This document shows, piece after piece, positions 17,087-25,024 of a stretch of DNA of 64,000 nt. Source of the stretch: Flavobacteriaceae bacterium. GTDB taxonomy: Bacteria > Bacteroidota > Bacteroidia > Flavobacteriales > Flavobacteriaceae. The DNA lies in NCBI GenBank assembly GCA_014238425.1, contig JABABD010000005.1:186001-250000 (forward strand). The letters are read 5' to 3'. The translations under genes were made by a program, and so were the position numbers. A model generated the notes under the pieces. It made no database searches. It was not told where the DNA came from and saw only the letters and a list, made by a program, of their open reading frames with translations. The first letter of the stretch is position 1. Every line of letters starts with the position of its first letter.

Positions 17087-18385
17087 TTATTCACCAATTT
17101 TTCTTAAATATTCTATATCATTTTCAACGGTAAGCAACATTAGGCTAGTTGCAGTGCAGAACACGGGACTTGTTATGCAATGATGACCATTCCAACTACC
17201 ATCTTCGTTCTGTATTTTTAATATCCGACCACTCATATTATCGTACCATTTTTTCCAATCTTTGTCTTGATTCACGACTAAAGATTCACCTGTCTGTAAA
17301 AAACTCAAGAATTCCTCTCCACCATTGTTACCAAACCCATCTAGAACATCTTCTCTTTGAGCTGTAGTTTTCGCTGATTGATATACATTGTACGAAGTTG
17401 AGTATTTTAAAGCTTCGCTCTCCGATAATCCAGATTTTTGTAAGTTTTCAACGGTAATTTTATCGTTCTTATTTAATTTTCCATTGACTTTTGCCTCTGC
17501 TAAAATTTCTTTTGCTTTACGAGCATCTTTCGAGCTAGCTCGTACACTTCCGCTAACGGCATATAGCATTATACCTGCACCATCTTCAGTTTTAACGGAA
17601 CCCGTTTTTTCGTCGAAATTTTGCTCATTATAATTTTTTGTCTTTTCTAAGATTTTAGCATCTACAATTACTCCCACAGCTTGAGCAGATTCTAGAGCGC
17701 TATTTGCCATACTACTTTGCAGAACACCTGCCCAACCAGCTCCACGTTGTTTTCCGTATTCATCAGTGCCGTCTTGAATTTTTGAAACGCAAATATCGAG
17801 ACAACGCTCCAGTCGTTTTCTGTCTAGACCTTCAATATCCCTAGCAATCAAATTTGACAGTAATTGGGCGGTCATAACAGCGTCGATGTTTTCGCCAAGT
17901 TTTCTTTGTATTTGTGTGCCTCGAACATCAGTAATATATTTAGAGTTCTTTGGAGTTCCTTCTATTGTTACAAGGATATAATTTATAGCTTTTTTAAGGT
18001 TTGAAGAGTGTTCACTATTCTTCAAATCGATACCACTTCTTAATAGAGACATGGCAACCATTGAAGTTGTTGCAGGATCCGCAGGTACTGCGTGAGGGTT
18101 TCTTACATTTTGAGCGCTATGACTTCCGGCTCCATAACCACCATTAGATAACTGTGCTTTTGAAAGCCACAACAGTCCATCTTTAACTGCGAAATTCAGA
18201 TTTTCATTTGTTTTGTAAATATTGAAGTTTTCAGATGATTGCTCTCCCATTACGGTCTGAAATACACAACCATCTATGGTTGTCAAGGTTCTTTTATCCT
18301 TCTTGTCAGAGTTCTTAATTGAAGTCAGTACGAATAAACTAATTACTAGTAAAGATAGACCGACCAATATTGTCTTTGTTTTCAT
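17087..18385 (-). CDS. Prenyltransferase/squalene-cyclase-repeat (alpha/alpha toroid) protein
   Basis: 432 residues with an N-terminal membrane anchor or signal (about 1-23). Two repeats typical of the prenyltransferase and squalene-hopene cyclase fold are visible: ...LLWLSKAQLSNGGYGAGS near residues 75-90 and ILKIQNEDGSWNGHHC near 390-405. The DxDD motif of squalene-hopene cyclases is not seen, so cyclase activity is doubtful; an extracytoplasmic binding or processing role is as likely. It faces the GH113-like gene tail to tail. The 179-bp spacer upstream (18386-18564) contains no gene I can support. Confidence 0.7.
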   Translation of the reverse strand: MKTKTILVGLSLLVISLFVLTSIKNSDKKDKRTLTTIDGCVFQTVMGEQSSENFNIYKTNENLNFAVKDGLLWLSKAQLSNGGYGAGSHSAQNVRNPHAVPADPATTSMVAMSLLRSGIDLKNSEHSSNLKKAINYILVTIEGTPKNSKYITDVRGTQIQRKLGENIDAVMTAQLLSNLIARDIEGLDRKRLERCLDICVSKIQDGTDEYGKQRGAGWAGVLQSSMANSALESAQAVGVIVDAKILEKTKNYNEQNFDEKTGSVKTEDGAGIMLYAVSGSVRASSKDARKAKEILAEAKVNGKLNKNDKITVENLQKSGLSESEALKYSTSYNVYQSAKTTAQREDVLDGFGNNGGEEFLSFLQTGESLVVNQDKDWKKWYDNMSGRILKIQNEDGSWNGHHCITSPVFCTATSLMLLTVENDIEYLRKIGE

Positions 18386-18564
18386 AGTTGTGATTTTTAG
18401 TTTTGAATGAAATTACACCCTTTGGAGAAAGGTGAAAAACTATATTGAGTGAGTGTTGTACTTGACTGAGTATAGCAGGTGTTACATTGAGTGTACAGGT
18501 TCTAATCTTGTATTTGAGAAATATAAGACCCACTTTTAAGAATAAGAAATATTATAAAAAGAGA

Positions 18565-19353
18565 CTAAGAAATATTCTTTAGGTAATACCGATGCAATTC
18601 TTCGGCACTTGCACCAAACCATTTTTTTAAATAAATGGTACAGAAATGGTACTGTAATTTCCAAATACCATTGTTGTCATAGCGACGCGCTGAGGTAGTT
18701 ATCCATTGCTGGATTACCACAAATTGATTACGAGCATAGAGCTTATTAATTAGGTCGTTATCTTCGTATATGGTAAATCTTTCATCAAACTTACCGAGTT
18801 CTTCAAACAAGGTTTTAGTAATGAATTGACTTTGGTCACCTCCACGACAAGCTCGCCATTTAAATTGCGTTAACCAACTTACCAATCGTAACCACCAATG
18901 AGAATGGTCGAATTTCATCTTAAAGCATCCAGCAGGATTTCCATTGTTTACTTCCAAAATAATTGATTTGTCAAAATTTTTAGGCGGAAAAGAATCTGCA
19001 TGTAAGAAATAGAGAATTTGCCCTGAAGTAACTTTAGCTCCAGCATTCATCTGTTTAGCACGGCCTTTTTTAGAATTTAGGAATTTGACGTCAGTTCGAG
19101 TGAAATTCTCTTTAGAGAATTTTGTATCGAGAACCTTTTTATTAGTTTCTCGATACGATTCTTCACTTGACCCAGAATCACTCGAAGTGACAATGTTTTT
19201 TACAATTTCTTCAGTTCTATCGATACTGCCACCATCAACCACGATTATATCAGCTATGTTTTCTTTTGAAGAGTTTTCAATCAGATGAGTTAACAATTTC
19301 TCAATGGTTTTTTCTTCATTTAACACAGGAATAATAATGGATATTTTATTCAT
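18565..19353 (-). CDS. TIGR04283-type glycosyltransferase of arsenosugar biosynthesis, with in-frame insert
   Basis: 262 residues, GT2 fold: ISIIIPVLNEEKTI at the start, IIVVDGGSIDRT, GRAKQMNAGA and LYFLHADSFPP are the hallmarks of the TIGR04283 group, which accompanies ArsM and ArsS in bacteria making arsenosugars. It is the only member of the set away from the main cluster at 28.1-32.5 kb. Residues about 54-88 (from TSSDSGSS to FTRTD) are extra relative to the usual family spacing between DRTEEIVKN and the GRAKQ motif, and are encoded by a multi-hairpin element (19091-19190) that keeps the frame. The start overlaps the 3' end of the DUF547 lipoprotein gene by eight bases. Confidence 0.85.
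   Translation of the reverse strand: MNKISIIIPVLNEEKTIEKLLTHLIENSSKENIADIIVVDGGSIDRTEEIVKNIVTSSDSGSSEESYRETNKKVLDTKFSKENFTRTDVKFLNSKKGRAKQMNAGAKVTSGQILYFLHADSFPPKNFDKSIILEVNNGNPAGCFKMKFDHSHWWLRLVSWLTQFKWRACRGGDQSQFITKTLFEELGKFDERFTIYEDNDLINKLYARNQFVVIQQWITTSARRYDNNGIWKLQYHFCTIYLKKWFGASAEELHRYYLKNIS
19091..19190. repeat. Compound palindromic element inserted in frame in the TIGR04283 gene
   Basis: Three nested or adjacent hairpins in 100 bp: outer arms TCAGTTCGAGTGA (19091-19103) and TCACTCGAAGTGA (19178-19190), pairing at 12 of 13 positions; a perfect 7-bp stem at 19104-19121; and a perfect 10-bp stem GTATCGAGAA (19124-19133) with 19147-19156. The arms resemble those at 3851-3921 in carrying TCGA-centred sequence. 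It is translated as about 33 residues with no stop. Confidence 0.83.
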
Positions 19354-20260
19354 TCAACGCCCAATTATAATCTTTAAAACTCTTTTTTGCATTTGGAGAG
19401 ATCGTCACATCTGTATATGCATTCAAGAAGTCAATTAATGAATTTCCGTTCTTTTTAAAATCTCCACCGTACCATTTAAAAATCTTAGAAAGTTTAATGC
19501 CTTTTTCAGAAATATTGTTTTTCGTACTATCATTTAGGAAACCGCGAGTTAGTAAGGATAAATCTTCTTCAAGATTATTAGCTGTAAATGCCTTGTTATA
19601 CAATTTTGGACAGGATACAGCAGCACAAACCAAAGCAAAATGAATTCTTGGTTCGCCCATTTTTCTTATAATTCTATGTTCTACATCATTAAGTGTATAC
19701 CATTTTTCACCTATTTTTATGAAGCGGTGACTCCACGGTCCTTTTATATCTTTAATACTTTTTGTGGGGTAATTGTCTAGAATGAGTTTTACTGTGAAAG
19801 CATTATATACGTTCATCCAATAAGCCAAAGTGGCACTTTTAGACCACGATTCTTGAGGAGGGTTTTCGGATAAAGATTTTAGATAAAAGTTAAATTCTTT
19901 TTTGTCGGCTCTAAACCCTTTATAGTTGACATTGCCTTTATTTGAAACGTGCTTTTGCAATAAATCATCCCACAAGCTATGGTCAAATACTATAGAAGTT
20001 ACCTCTTCAATAATTATCGAGTTTTCATCTAAGTTTACGACATCGTTTGTTACTTCAGTATTTATGTCTTCTTTTTCAGTCTCTTCGTTAATTTTTGGAG
20101 TTTCTACAGTTGTAATTGATTTAGAAGTCTTAGGAGTTTCAGTAACTTCTACTTTTGCCATCTCTTTTGAGTCTTGTTTTGCGGTTTTCTCTGCAATACG
20201 TTTTGTTCCGCAACAAGAAGAAATTAATAAGGTGATTACTATGAGGCTTAGGTGTTTCAT
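19346..20260 (-). CDS. DUF547 lipoprotein (second of two)
   Basis: 304 residues. Lipoprotein signal LLISSCC with Cys16 as the likely lipidated residue, then about 80 residues of Glu/Lys/Thr-rich linker, then the DUF547 domain (TLAYWMNVYNAFTVKLIL, HFALVCAAVSCPKLY, IFKWYGGDFKK). It is co-transcribed with the TIGR04283 glycosyltransferase, with overlapping ends. In this context a role in arsenosugar or arsenolipid handling at the membrane is plausible, but no DUF547 reaction is established. Confidence 0.83.
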   Translation of the reverse strand: MKHLSLIVITLLISSCCGTKRIAEKTAKQDSKEMAKVEVTETPKTSKSITTVETPKINEETEKEDINTEVTNDVVNLDENSIIIEEVTSIVFDHSLWDDLLQKHVSNKGNVNYKGFRADKKEFNFYLKSLSENPPQESWSKSATLAYWMNVYNAFTVKLILDNYPTKSIKDIKGPWSHRFIKIGEKWYTLNDVEHRIIRKMGEPRIHFALVCAAVSCPKLYNKAFTANNLEEDLSLLTRGFLNDSTKNNISEKGIKLSKIFKWYGGDFKKNGNSLIDFLNAYTDVTISPNAKKSFKDYNWALNE

Positions 20261-20305
20261 TTTTTAGCTTATAAGATTTTAAATATCTAGGTATTTTATA
20301 AATTT

Positions 20306-21415
20306 TTAGATGATTTCAAGTACTTTAAACAATAATGCGCTTATAGCTGCCGCAATAGGAAGCGTAAGTACCCAAGATAAAACTATTTTAGAAATCATTT
20401 TAGTATCTGCTTTTTTGGTAGCTGTGCCAATTCCGAAAATGGAACCTACAGATACATGGGTGGTGGATACCGGAAGTCCATGAATACTTGCTGTTGTTAC
20501 TAGTAATCCTGTAATAAGATTAGCTGTAAATCCTTGTCCAGTATTCATAGGCGTAATTTTCTTGCTGATATTCACGCCCACTTTTTTTGCATTCATTAAC
20601 CCACCTATTGCCATGGTAATTGCTACCACAATCATACTCCATTTTATATCAAAGGCATTTATGATTAATAAAAGACCTACAATTTTTGGTGTGTCATTAA
20701 GTCCACGTGCAAAACTTACGACTCCAGCACTTAAATAATGAAGGCTGTCTAAAAGACTTTGAGAACTAATTCCGAAAAGTTTGCCTTCATAAATTTCAAT
20801 ATTTTTATTTGTAATAGTGGCAGAAATTTTTGTTTTAAGTGATGCTGCCTGATCCATGTTATGGGTTTGAACTTTTACACCTTCTTCTTCACGAATTAAC
20901 AAGCTTGTTTTTTTAGTAACCCCAAGCCGTTTTCTGAAAAATCTAAAAATCACATAAACAATTAAACTAAGTAATGCGGCCATTAAGGGACTAACAATAA
21001 GTGGCATTAAAAAGGTATTTCCTAGTCGTGCGAAATTAAAATCAGTGCCAACAGCCATGACGCCTGCACCAAAGAGAGCTCCAACGAGACTGTGAGTCGT
21101 TGAAATAGGCATTCCTATTTTGGTTGCAATCAATACTGTTATAGCAGCGCCTAATGCTATTGAAATAGCAAAAATGGGCATTTGGATCAATTCATTAGGT
21201 ACTAATCCTTTACCAGAAAAATTCTTGATCAATTCAGAAGCTAAGAAAATTGCTGCGACCGATCCAGAAAAAGTAGTGATTGTAGCCCAGCTTATTGCCT
21301 TTTTGTAATTGGTGGTTCCACTTCCGAAAAGGGTGGCTACACCTTTGAAATTATCATTTGCTCCATTACTGTAGGCTAGGAAACATGCCGAAATAAATAA
21401 GAGGACTAAAATCAT
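20306..21415 (-). CDS. PiT-family inorganic phosphate permease
   Basis: 369 residues, ten or so membrane helices in two inverted halves. The PiT signature is seen twice in related form: NGANDNFKG at residues 17-25 and ARGLNDTPK in the second half; GxPxSTTH motifs appear in both halves (MPISTTHSLVG, LPVSTTHVSVG). It imports phosphate with protons or sodium and can also carry arsenate. Its place beside the TIGR04283 glycosyltransferase is meaningful for arsenic entry, although phosphate is the default substrate. It is at the short end for the family. Confidence 0.9.
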   Translation of the reverse strand: MILVLLFISACFLAYSNGANDNFKGVATLFGSGTTNYKKAISWATITTFSGSVAAIFLASELIKNFSGKGLVPNELIQMPIFAISIALGAAITVLIATKIGMPISTTHSLVGALFGAGVMAVGTDFNFARLGNTFLMPLIVSPLMAALLSLIVYVIFRFFRKRLGVTKKTSLLIREEEGVKVQTHNMDQAASLKTKISATITNKNIEIYEGKLFGISSQSLLDSLHYLSAGVVSFARGLNDTPKIVGLLLIINAFDIKWSMIVVAITMAIGGLMNAKKVGVNISKKITPMNTGQGFTANLITGLLVTTASIHGLPVSTTHVSVGSIFGIGTATKKADTKMISKIVLSWVLTLPIAAAISALLFKVLEII

Positions 21416-21560
21416 ATAGTATTGTGTTGATGATGTTTTTGACGTTAGATTATGTAGTTACTTACGAAAGTTTAATAATTGTAGTTTTAAATAATTAAGC
21501 TTAAATGTAACCTTTTTGTAATTTAATGGTCTTCATTGCAAACCACCAACAAAAAAAGAA

Positions 21561-22091
21561 TTGAAACAGCTAACCGACGAAGAGTTAATGCATGATGTTG
21601 CAGGAGGCAATTTGGATGCTATGACCTTTATTTTTGAACGCTATCATTTGAGAATATACAATTTTCTCTATCAAATGTTAAGAGATAAAGATGTAGCAGA
21701 GGATATCACTCAAAATGTATTTTATAAAGCTATTCGTTACCGATCATCGTATAAAGGAGGTCAGTTTGTGTCTTGGATTTTTAAGATAGCCAGAAATTTG
21801 TTGTCTAGTCATTACCAAGAAAAGCAGCGTTCATTCAACAATATAAAAGTTGATGATTTGAGCGAAGAGATTGAAATCAATAAGCGCGATAGCACAGAAG
21901 ATATTGCGCATTTGCATAGTGTTTTAAAGACATTAAAAGAGGAAGATCGTGAATTGATCATTATGAATAGATTACAAGGCATGAAGTATGACGCGATCGC
22001 AGTGATTACGAACAGTACAGAAGGTGCTGTAAAAGTGAAGGTGCATAGAATAATAAAAAAATTAAGAACGGTATATTTTGAAACTACTTAG
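21561..22091 (+). CDS. ECF-type RNA polymerase sigma factor
   Basis: 176 residues. Region 2 is visible as FIFERYHLRIYNFLY, then DVAEDITQNVFYKAIR; region 4 as LIIMNRLQGMKYDAIA and TEGAVKVKVHRIIKK. The start is TTG at 21561: the conserved N-terminus MKQLTDEELMHDVAGG needs it, and the first in-frame ATG would remove nine residues. An unusual start in a short regulatory gene may keep expression low. It is followed after two bases by an anti-sigma factor gene and then two DUF4097-like genes, forming one operon that the sigma factor may activate itself. Confidence 0.9.
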   Translation: MKQLTDEELMHDVAGGNLDAMTFIFERYHLRIYNFLYQMLRDKDVAEDITQNVFYKAIRYRSSYKGGQFVSWIFKIARNLLSSHYQEKQRSFNNIKVDDLSEEIEINKRDSTEDIAHLHSVLKTLKEEDRELIIMNRLQGMKYDAIAVITNSTEGAVKVKVHRIIKKLRTVYFETT

Positions 22092-22093
22092 TT

Positions 22094-22882
22094 ATGAACT
22101 GTAAAGACATAGAGATTAAAATAATAGACTTTATTGATAAGCAATTGTCAGAAAGTGAATCGAAGCTAATGCAAGAACATATTGATTCGTGTATTTCTTG
22201 TAAGGCTAATTATGAAGAAACAATGGTTTTGATGGGCGCTTTTAAAAATGAAGAGCAGATAACCCCAAGTGATGATTTAAGAAAGAACTTTTTGAACCAA
22301 TTGGATGAAGAAAAACAGTTACAACAGACGCAGGTAGTTCAATTAAATCAAGCACCTAGTTTTAACTGGAAACAAGCGTTTCAAATTGCCGCCTCTTTCT
22401 TGCTGCTATTTTTAGGCTTCTTTGCTGGTAATTATACATCAAAGCAGAAAGCTTCAGAAGAAATAGCCGTGCTACAAGAACAAACTATAGAATTAAAAGA
22501 AAATATGATGCTTGCCATGATGGATAACCGATCTGCAAGCAAGCGTATTCAAGGTGTACAATACTTAGATGAATTTTCTAATCCAGATGAAACCATCGTA
22601 AAAGCTTTAGTCGCCAGAATGTTGCTTGATGAGAATACAAATGTTCGTTTAACCGCCGTAAATGCTTTGCAAGCATTCATAGCATCTGAAACTGTTAAAA
22701 ACGGATTTGTAAAGGCATTGGGAACAGAAAAGGATCCAGGTATCCAGATAACAATTATCCAAGCATTAGTGAAGATTCAAGAGAAGAAAGCGTTGTTGCC
22801 TATGCAACGGTTATTGGAAAATAATGAAACGCAACTTTTTGTAAAAGAAGAAATCAAATCAACTATATCAAATATCATTTAA
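22094..22882 (+). CDS. Anti-sigma factor with zinc-finger head and HEAT-repeat tail
   Basis: 262 residues. The N-terminal HxxxCxxC zinc-binding motif of ZAS/zf-HC2 anti-sigma factors is present (His29, Cys33, Cys36), a single membrane helix lies near residues 93-110 (AASFLLLFLGFFAG), and the part outside the membrane has HEAT-like repeats (about 145-260: PDETIVKALVARMLLDENTN, VRLTAVNALQAF). It should hold the ECF sigma factor encoded two bases upstream at the membrane. The HEAT part is the probable sensor or scaffold and may bind the DUF4097-like products of the same operon (inference). Confidence 0.87.
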   Translation: MNCKDIEIKIIDFIDKQLSESESKLMQEHIDSCISCKANYEETMVLMGAFKNEEQITPSDDLRKNFLNQLDEEKQLQQTQVVQLNQAPSFNWKQAFQIAASFLLLFLGFFAGNYTSKQKASEEIAVLQEQTIELKENMMLAMMDNRSASKRIQGVQYLDEFSNPDETIVKALVARMLLDENTNVRLTAVNALQAFIASETVKNGFVKALGTEKDPGIQITIIQALVKIQEKKALLPMQRLLENNETQLFVKEEIKSTISNII

Positions 22883-22901
22883 AATCAAAAAACGAATAGT
22901 C

Positions 22902-23651
22902 ATGAAAAAAACAAGAATCCTTTATGTAGTGCTGTTGTTTGTCTTAACGGCAAGTGCACAAGAATATACGCATTCTCTTCAAGATGTGGAATGGGTAAAA
23001 ATTGAATCGAGAACCGATGTCATCGTAAAAACCCATAGCAATAATGAACTACACATAACCGGAGGAATTAAGTATCAAGTCCCAGAACGAGCCAAGGGCC
23101 TTAAGTTGGTTGGTGAAGAAGGAAAAGATAACACCGACGTTGGTTTTTATGTGATCAAGGAAGGAAGTACATTAATTGTCAAAAATCTTCGGAGATCCAA
23201 AAAAGCAGAAATTTACTTACCAGCTTCACAAAACATTTCTGTAACTACAAATTGGAATGGTGGAATCAAGATAGATGGTTTTAAAGGAGAAGTCGAAGCG
23301 AATTCTAGGTTGAACGGAAGTGTTGTAATAGAGAACGTTAGTGGCCCTTTAACTGCAAACTCTTTAAACGGACAAATTGATGTCGTTTTCTCTAAAGTGA
23401 GCCAAGAATCTCCCATTACAATATACTCTACTAATGGGGCTCTAGATATTGCTATGCAAGGAAATACGCCTGCAGACTTAGTGCTTAGCTCAATAAACGG
23501 CGCTATTTATACCGATTTTGAATTGAAGCTGCCAGAAAAAAAGGGACTTAAACCTATTGCAGCTAAAAAGGTTAAAGGTGTCATTAATAATGGAGGTGTT
23601 GATATTCGATTAAGTACTACAAACGGTAACATTTATTTAAGAAAACAATAA
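22902..23651 (+). CDS. DUF4097-like beta-repeat protein, secreted (copy 1)
   Basis: 249 residues. Signal peptide about 1-19 ending TASAQ, followed by a right-handed beta-solenoid made of short repeats of the form ...GxVxANSxNGxI (GEVEANSRLNGSVVIENV, GPLTANSLNGQIDVVF). This is the DUF4097 type of putative adhesin fold. It lies 19 bp downstream of the anti-sigma factor and 18 bp upstream of a related gene. Such proteins often belong to envelope-stress or cell-surface regulons run by ECF sigma factors. Confidence 0.8.
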   Translation: MKKTRILYVVLLFVLTASAQEYTHSLQDVEWVKIESRTDVIVKTHSNNELHITGGIKYQVPERAKGLKLVGEEGKDNTDVGFYVIKEGSTLIVKNLRRSKKAEIYLPASQNISVTTNWNGGIKIDGFKGEVEANSRLNGSVVIENVSGPLTANSLNGQIDVVFSKVSQESPITIYSTNGALDIAMQGNTPADLVLSSINGAIYTDFELKLPEKKGLKPIAAKKVKGVINNGGVDIRLSTTNGNIYLRKQ

Positions 23652-23669
23652 TCAAGAAAAACGAATATT

Positions 23670-24383
23670 ATGAGACAATCAGTAATTATATTATTGTTAA
23701 GCTTCATTAGCCTTACAATGAATGCACAAAAAATAATTGAAAAAACCATAAATTACAACAATCAACGAATAGATTTGGACGTAAAATTCGCATCCAATAT
23801 AGAAGTAAAAACTTGGGATAAATCAACTGTTTATTTTAAGGCAGACATTAAATCATTCGATGATAAATTCATAGACCTTTACGAATTGGACGTAGATGAG
23901 GGTTCAAGTAGGATTGCTATTATATCGAATGCTGCTCCGGTTTTTAAAGCGGCTAGAAAAGATTGTAAAAAGAATAACACAGGTAAAAAAGAGAACTGTT
24001 ATAATACAGGAGACCTGTTTGAATTTAACTATGTGCTTTACGTGCCAAAGAATGCTCAATTCAAGGTCAGTAGTATTAACGGAAATTTAAAATCTGATAA
24101 TGTTGAAGGCGAGTTTACGGCGGATCTAATCAATGGAAATATTGAGATAGCAAATTATTCTGGCAATCTTGACTTGAAAACCATTAATGGTATTATAGAT
24201 TTGAAAATGATTAATGCCAATCTAGTGGCAGAAACAATTCATGGCGATATTTTTGCAGATGAAAAGTTAGATCTAGCGTTTCGTAATCGTCATGTTGGGC
24301 AAAAAATATCAGGCAGTACGGGAAATGGAAGTAATAATTTACGACTAAATACTATAAATGGAAACATGTATCTAAGATTGTAA
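23670..24383 (+). CDS. DUF4097-like beta-repeat protein, secreted (copy 2)
   Basis: 237 residues. Signal peptide about 1-19 (ending MNAQ), then beta-strand repeats (KVSSINGNLKSDNVEGEF, IEIANYSGNLDLKTINGI) and a closing NTINGNMYLRL matching the NLYLR-type end of the preceding protein. A small Cys pair (KDCKKNNTGKKENCYN) in the first third could form a disulfide loop. It ends the sigma factor operon and is followed by a strong hairpin terminator. Confidence 0.8.
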   Translation: MRQSVIILLLSFISLTMNAQKIIEKTINYNNQRIDLDVKFASNIEVKTWDKSTVYFKADIKSFDDKFIDLYELDVDEGSSRIAIISNAAPVFKAARKDCKKNNTGKKENCYNTGDLFEFNYVLYVPKNAQFKVSSINGNLKSDNVEGEFTADLINGNIEIANYSGNLDLKTINGIIDLKMINANLVAETIHGDIFADEKLDLAFRNRHVGQKISGSTGNGSNNLRLNTINGNMYLRL

Positions 24384-24400
24384 TTATAACTGCTTCAGCT

Positions 24401-24439
24401 AATACAAAAGGACCATTATTAAAATGATCTTTTTGTATT
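24401..24439 (+). terminator. Hairpin terminator after the sigma factor operon
   Basis: Arms AATACAAAAGGACCATT and AATGATCTTTTTGTATT pair with a few mismatches around an ATTAA loop, and T-runs lie in the 3' arm. It is the first hairpin after the stop at 24383. Confidence 0.65.
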
Positions 24440-24461
24440 ATTAGAAATAAGGACTATTATT

Positions 24462-24540
24462 TTAACAGCAATCACGACCATAGTGATATGTAGAATCACT
24501 AATAAATATACCCTCTCTGTTCTATTAAGTGCCGCTAGGG
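24462..24540 (-). pseudogene. Relic of the arsM 3' end
   Basis: On the minus strand this reads NREGIFISDSTYHYGRDCC followed by a stop, against NRDDIFISDSTYHYDGGGCC at the end of the intact arsM-like gene (28115-29086). Nucleotide identity is high over about 75 bp with one short gap and one short insertion. The similarity stops upstream, where in-frame stops appear. Only the last 20 or so codons are present, so it is a fragment left by an insertion or rearrangement, not a decayed full gene. Confidence 0.85.
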
Positions 24541-24589
24541 TTTACTCTTTCATGCAGTACTTTCGTTAATCTTCTGTTAAAAACATTAT

Positions 24590-24634
24590 GTTCTATGCTA
24601 ATAGAACAAAAAATACGTTCTATATTCGTAGAAT
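24590..24634 (+). promoter_or_regulatory. Paired BlaI-type operators upstream of blaI/blaR-like genes
   Basis: Two 18-bp palindromes 27 bp apart: GTTCTATGCTAATAGAAC at 24590-24607 (perfect 7-bp arms) and GTTCTATATTCGTAGAAT at 24617-24634. The pair lies 19 bp before the repressor gene, indicating autoregulation. The same pair recurs at 26140-26185 and 27438-27482. Confidence 0.8.
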
Positions 24635-24652
24635 AAACTTAATAATTTTGCT

Positions 24653-25024
24653 ATGCAACTTACGCCAACGGAAGAAAAATTAATGCACTTTTTATGGGAA
24701 CGGAAAAAGTCGGGCTTGAAGGATTTGCTAAATGATTTTCCAGAACCAAAACCTGCTAAAACTACGGTAGCAACATTATTAAAGAGGATGATAGATAAAA
24801 AATTCATATCCTATAAAGAAATAAATGGTAAAAGAGAATATTATCCTTTAATAAAAAAGCATGCGTATTCTTCTAAGCGTATTAACCGATTAATTAAAAG
24901 TTTTTTCAATGATTCTCCTGCTCAATTGGCTTCTTTCTGTACTACAGAAACCAATTTATCCACTTCTGAGTTAGAGGAACTTAGGGGTCTTATTGATGAA
25001 AAAATCAAAAAGCAAAAAAAATGA
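24653..25024 (+). CDS. BlaI/MecI/CopY-family repressor
   Basis: 123 residues, the usual length for the family. The winged helix-turn-helix is in the first 70 residues (LTPTEEKLMHFLWERK, then AKTTVATLLKRMIDKKFISY), followed by the dimerisation helices. In BlaI/MecI systems the repressor is inactivated by cleavage between the two parts after its membrane protease partner senses a signal. The M56 protease gene starts inside its stop codon (ATGA overlap), the classic two-gene arrangement. It lies just downstream of paired palindromes and should repress its own promoter and those at 26.1 and 27.4 kb. Confidence 0.9.
   Translation: MQLTPTEEKLMHFLWERKKSGLKDLLNDFPEPKPAKTTVATLLKRMIDKKFISYKEINGKREYYPLIKKHAYSSKRINRLIKSFFNDSPAQLASFCTTETNLSTSELEELRGLIDEKIKKQKK

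Noticed and set aside
18540..18580. Another 3'-end duplication at the TIGR04283 gene
   Set aside because: Only TAAGAAATATT (11 bp) is repeated close by; too short in AT-rich sequence to count as a gene-end relic.
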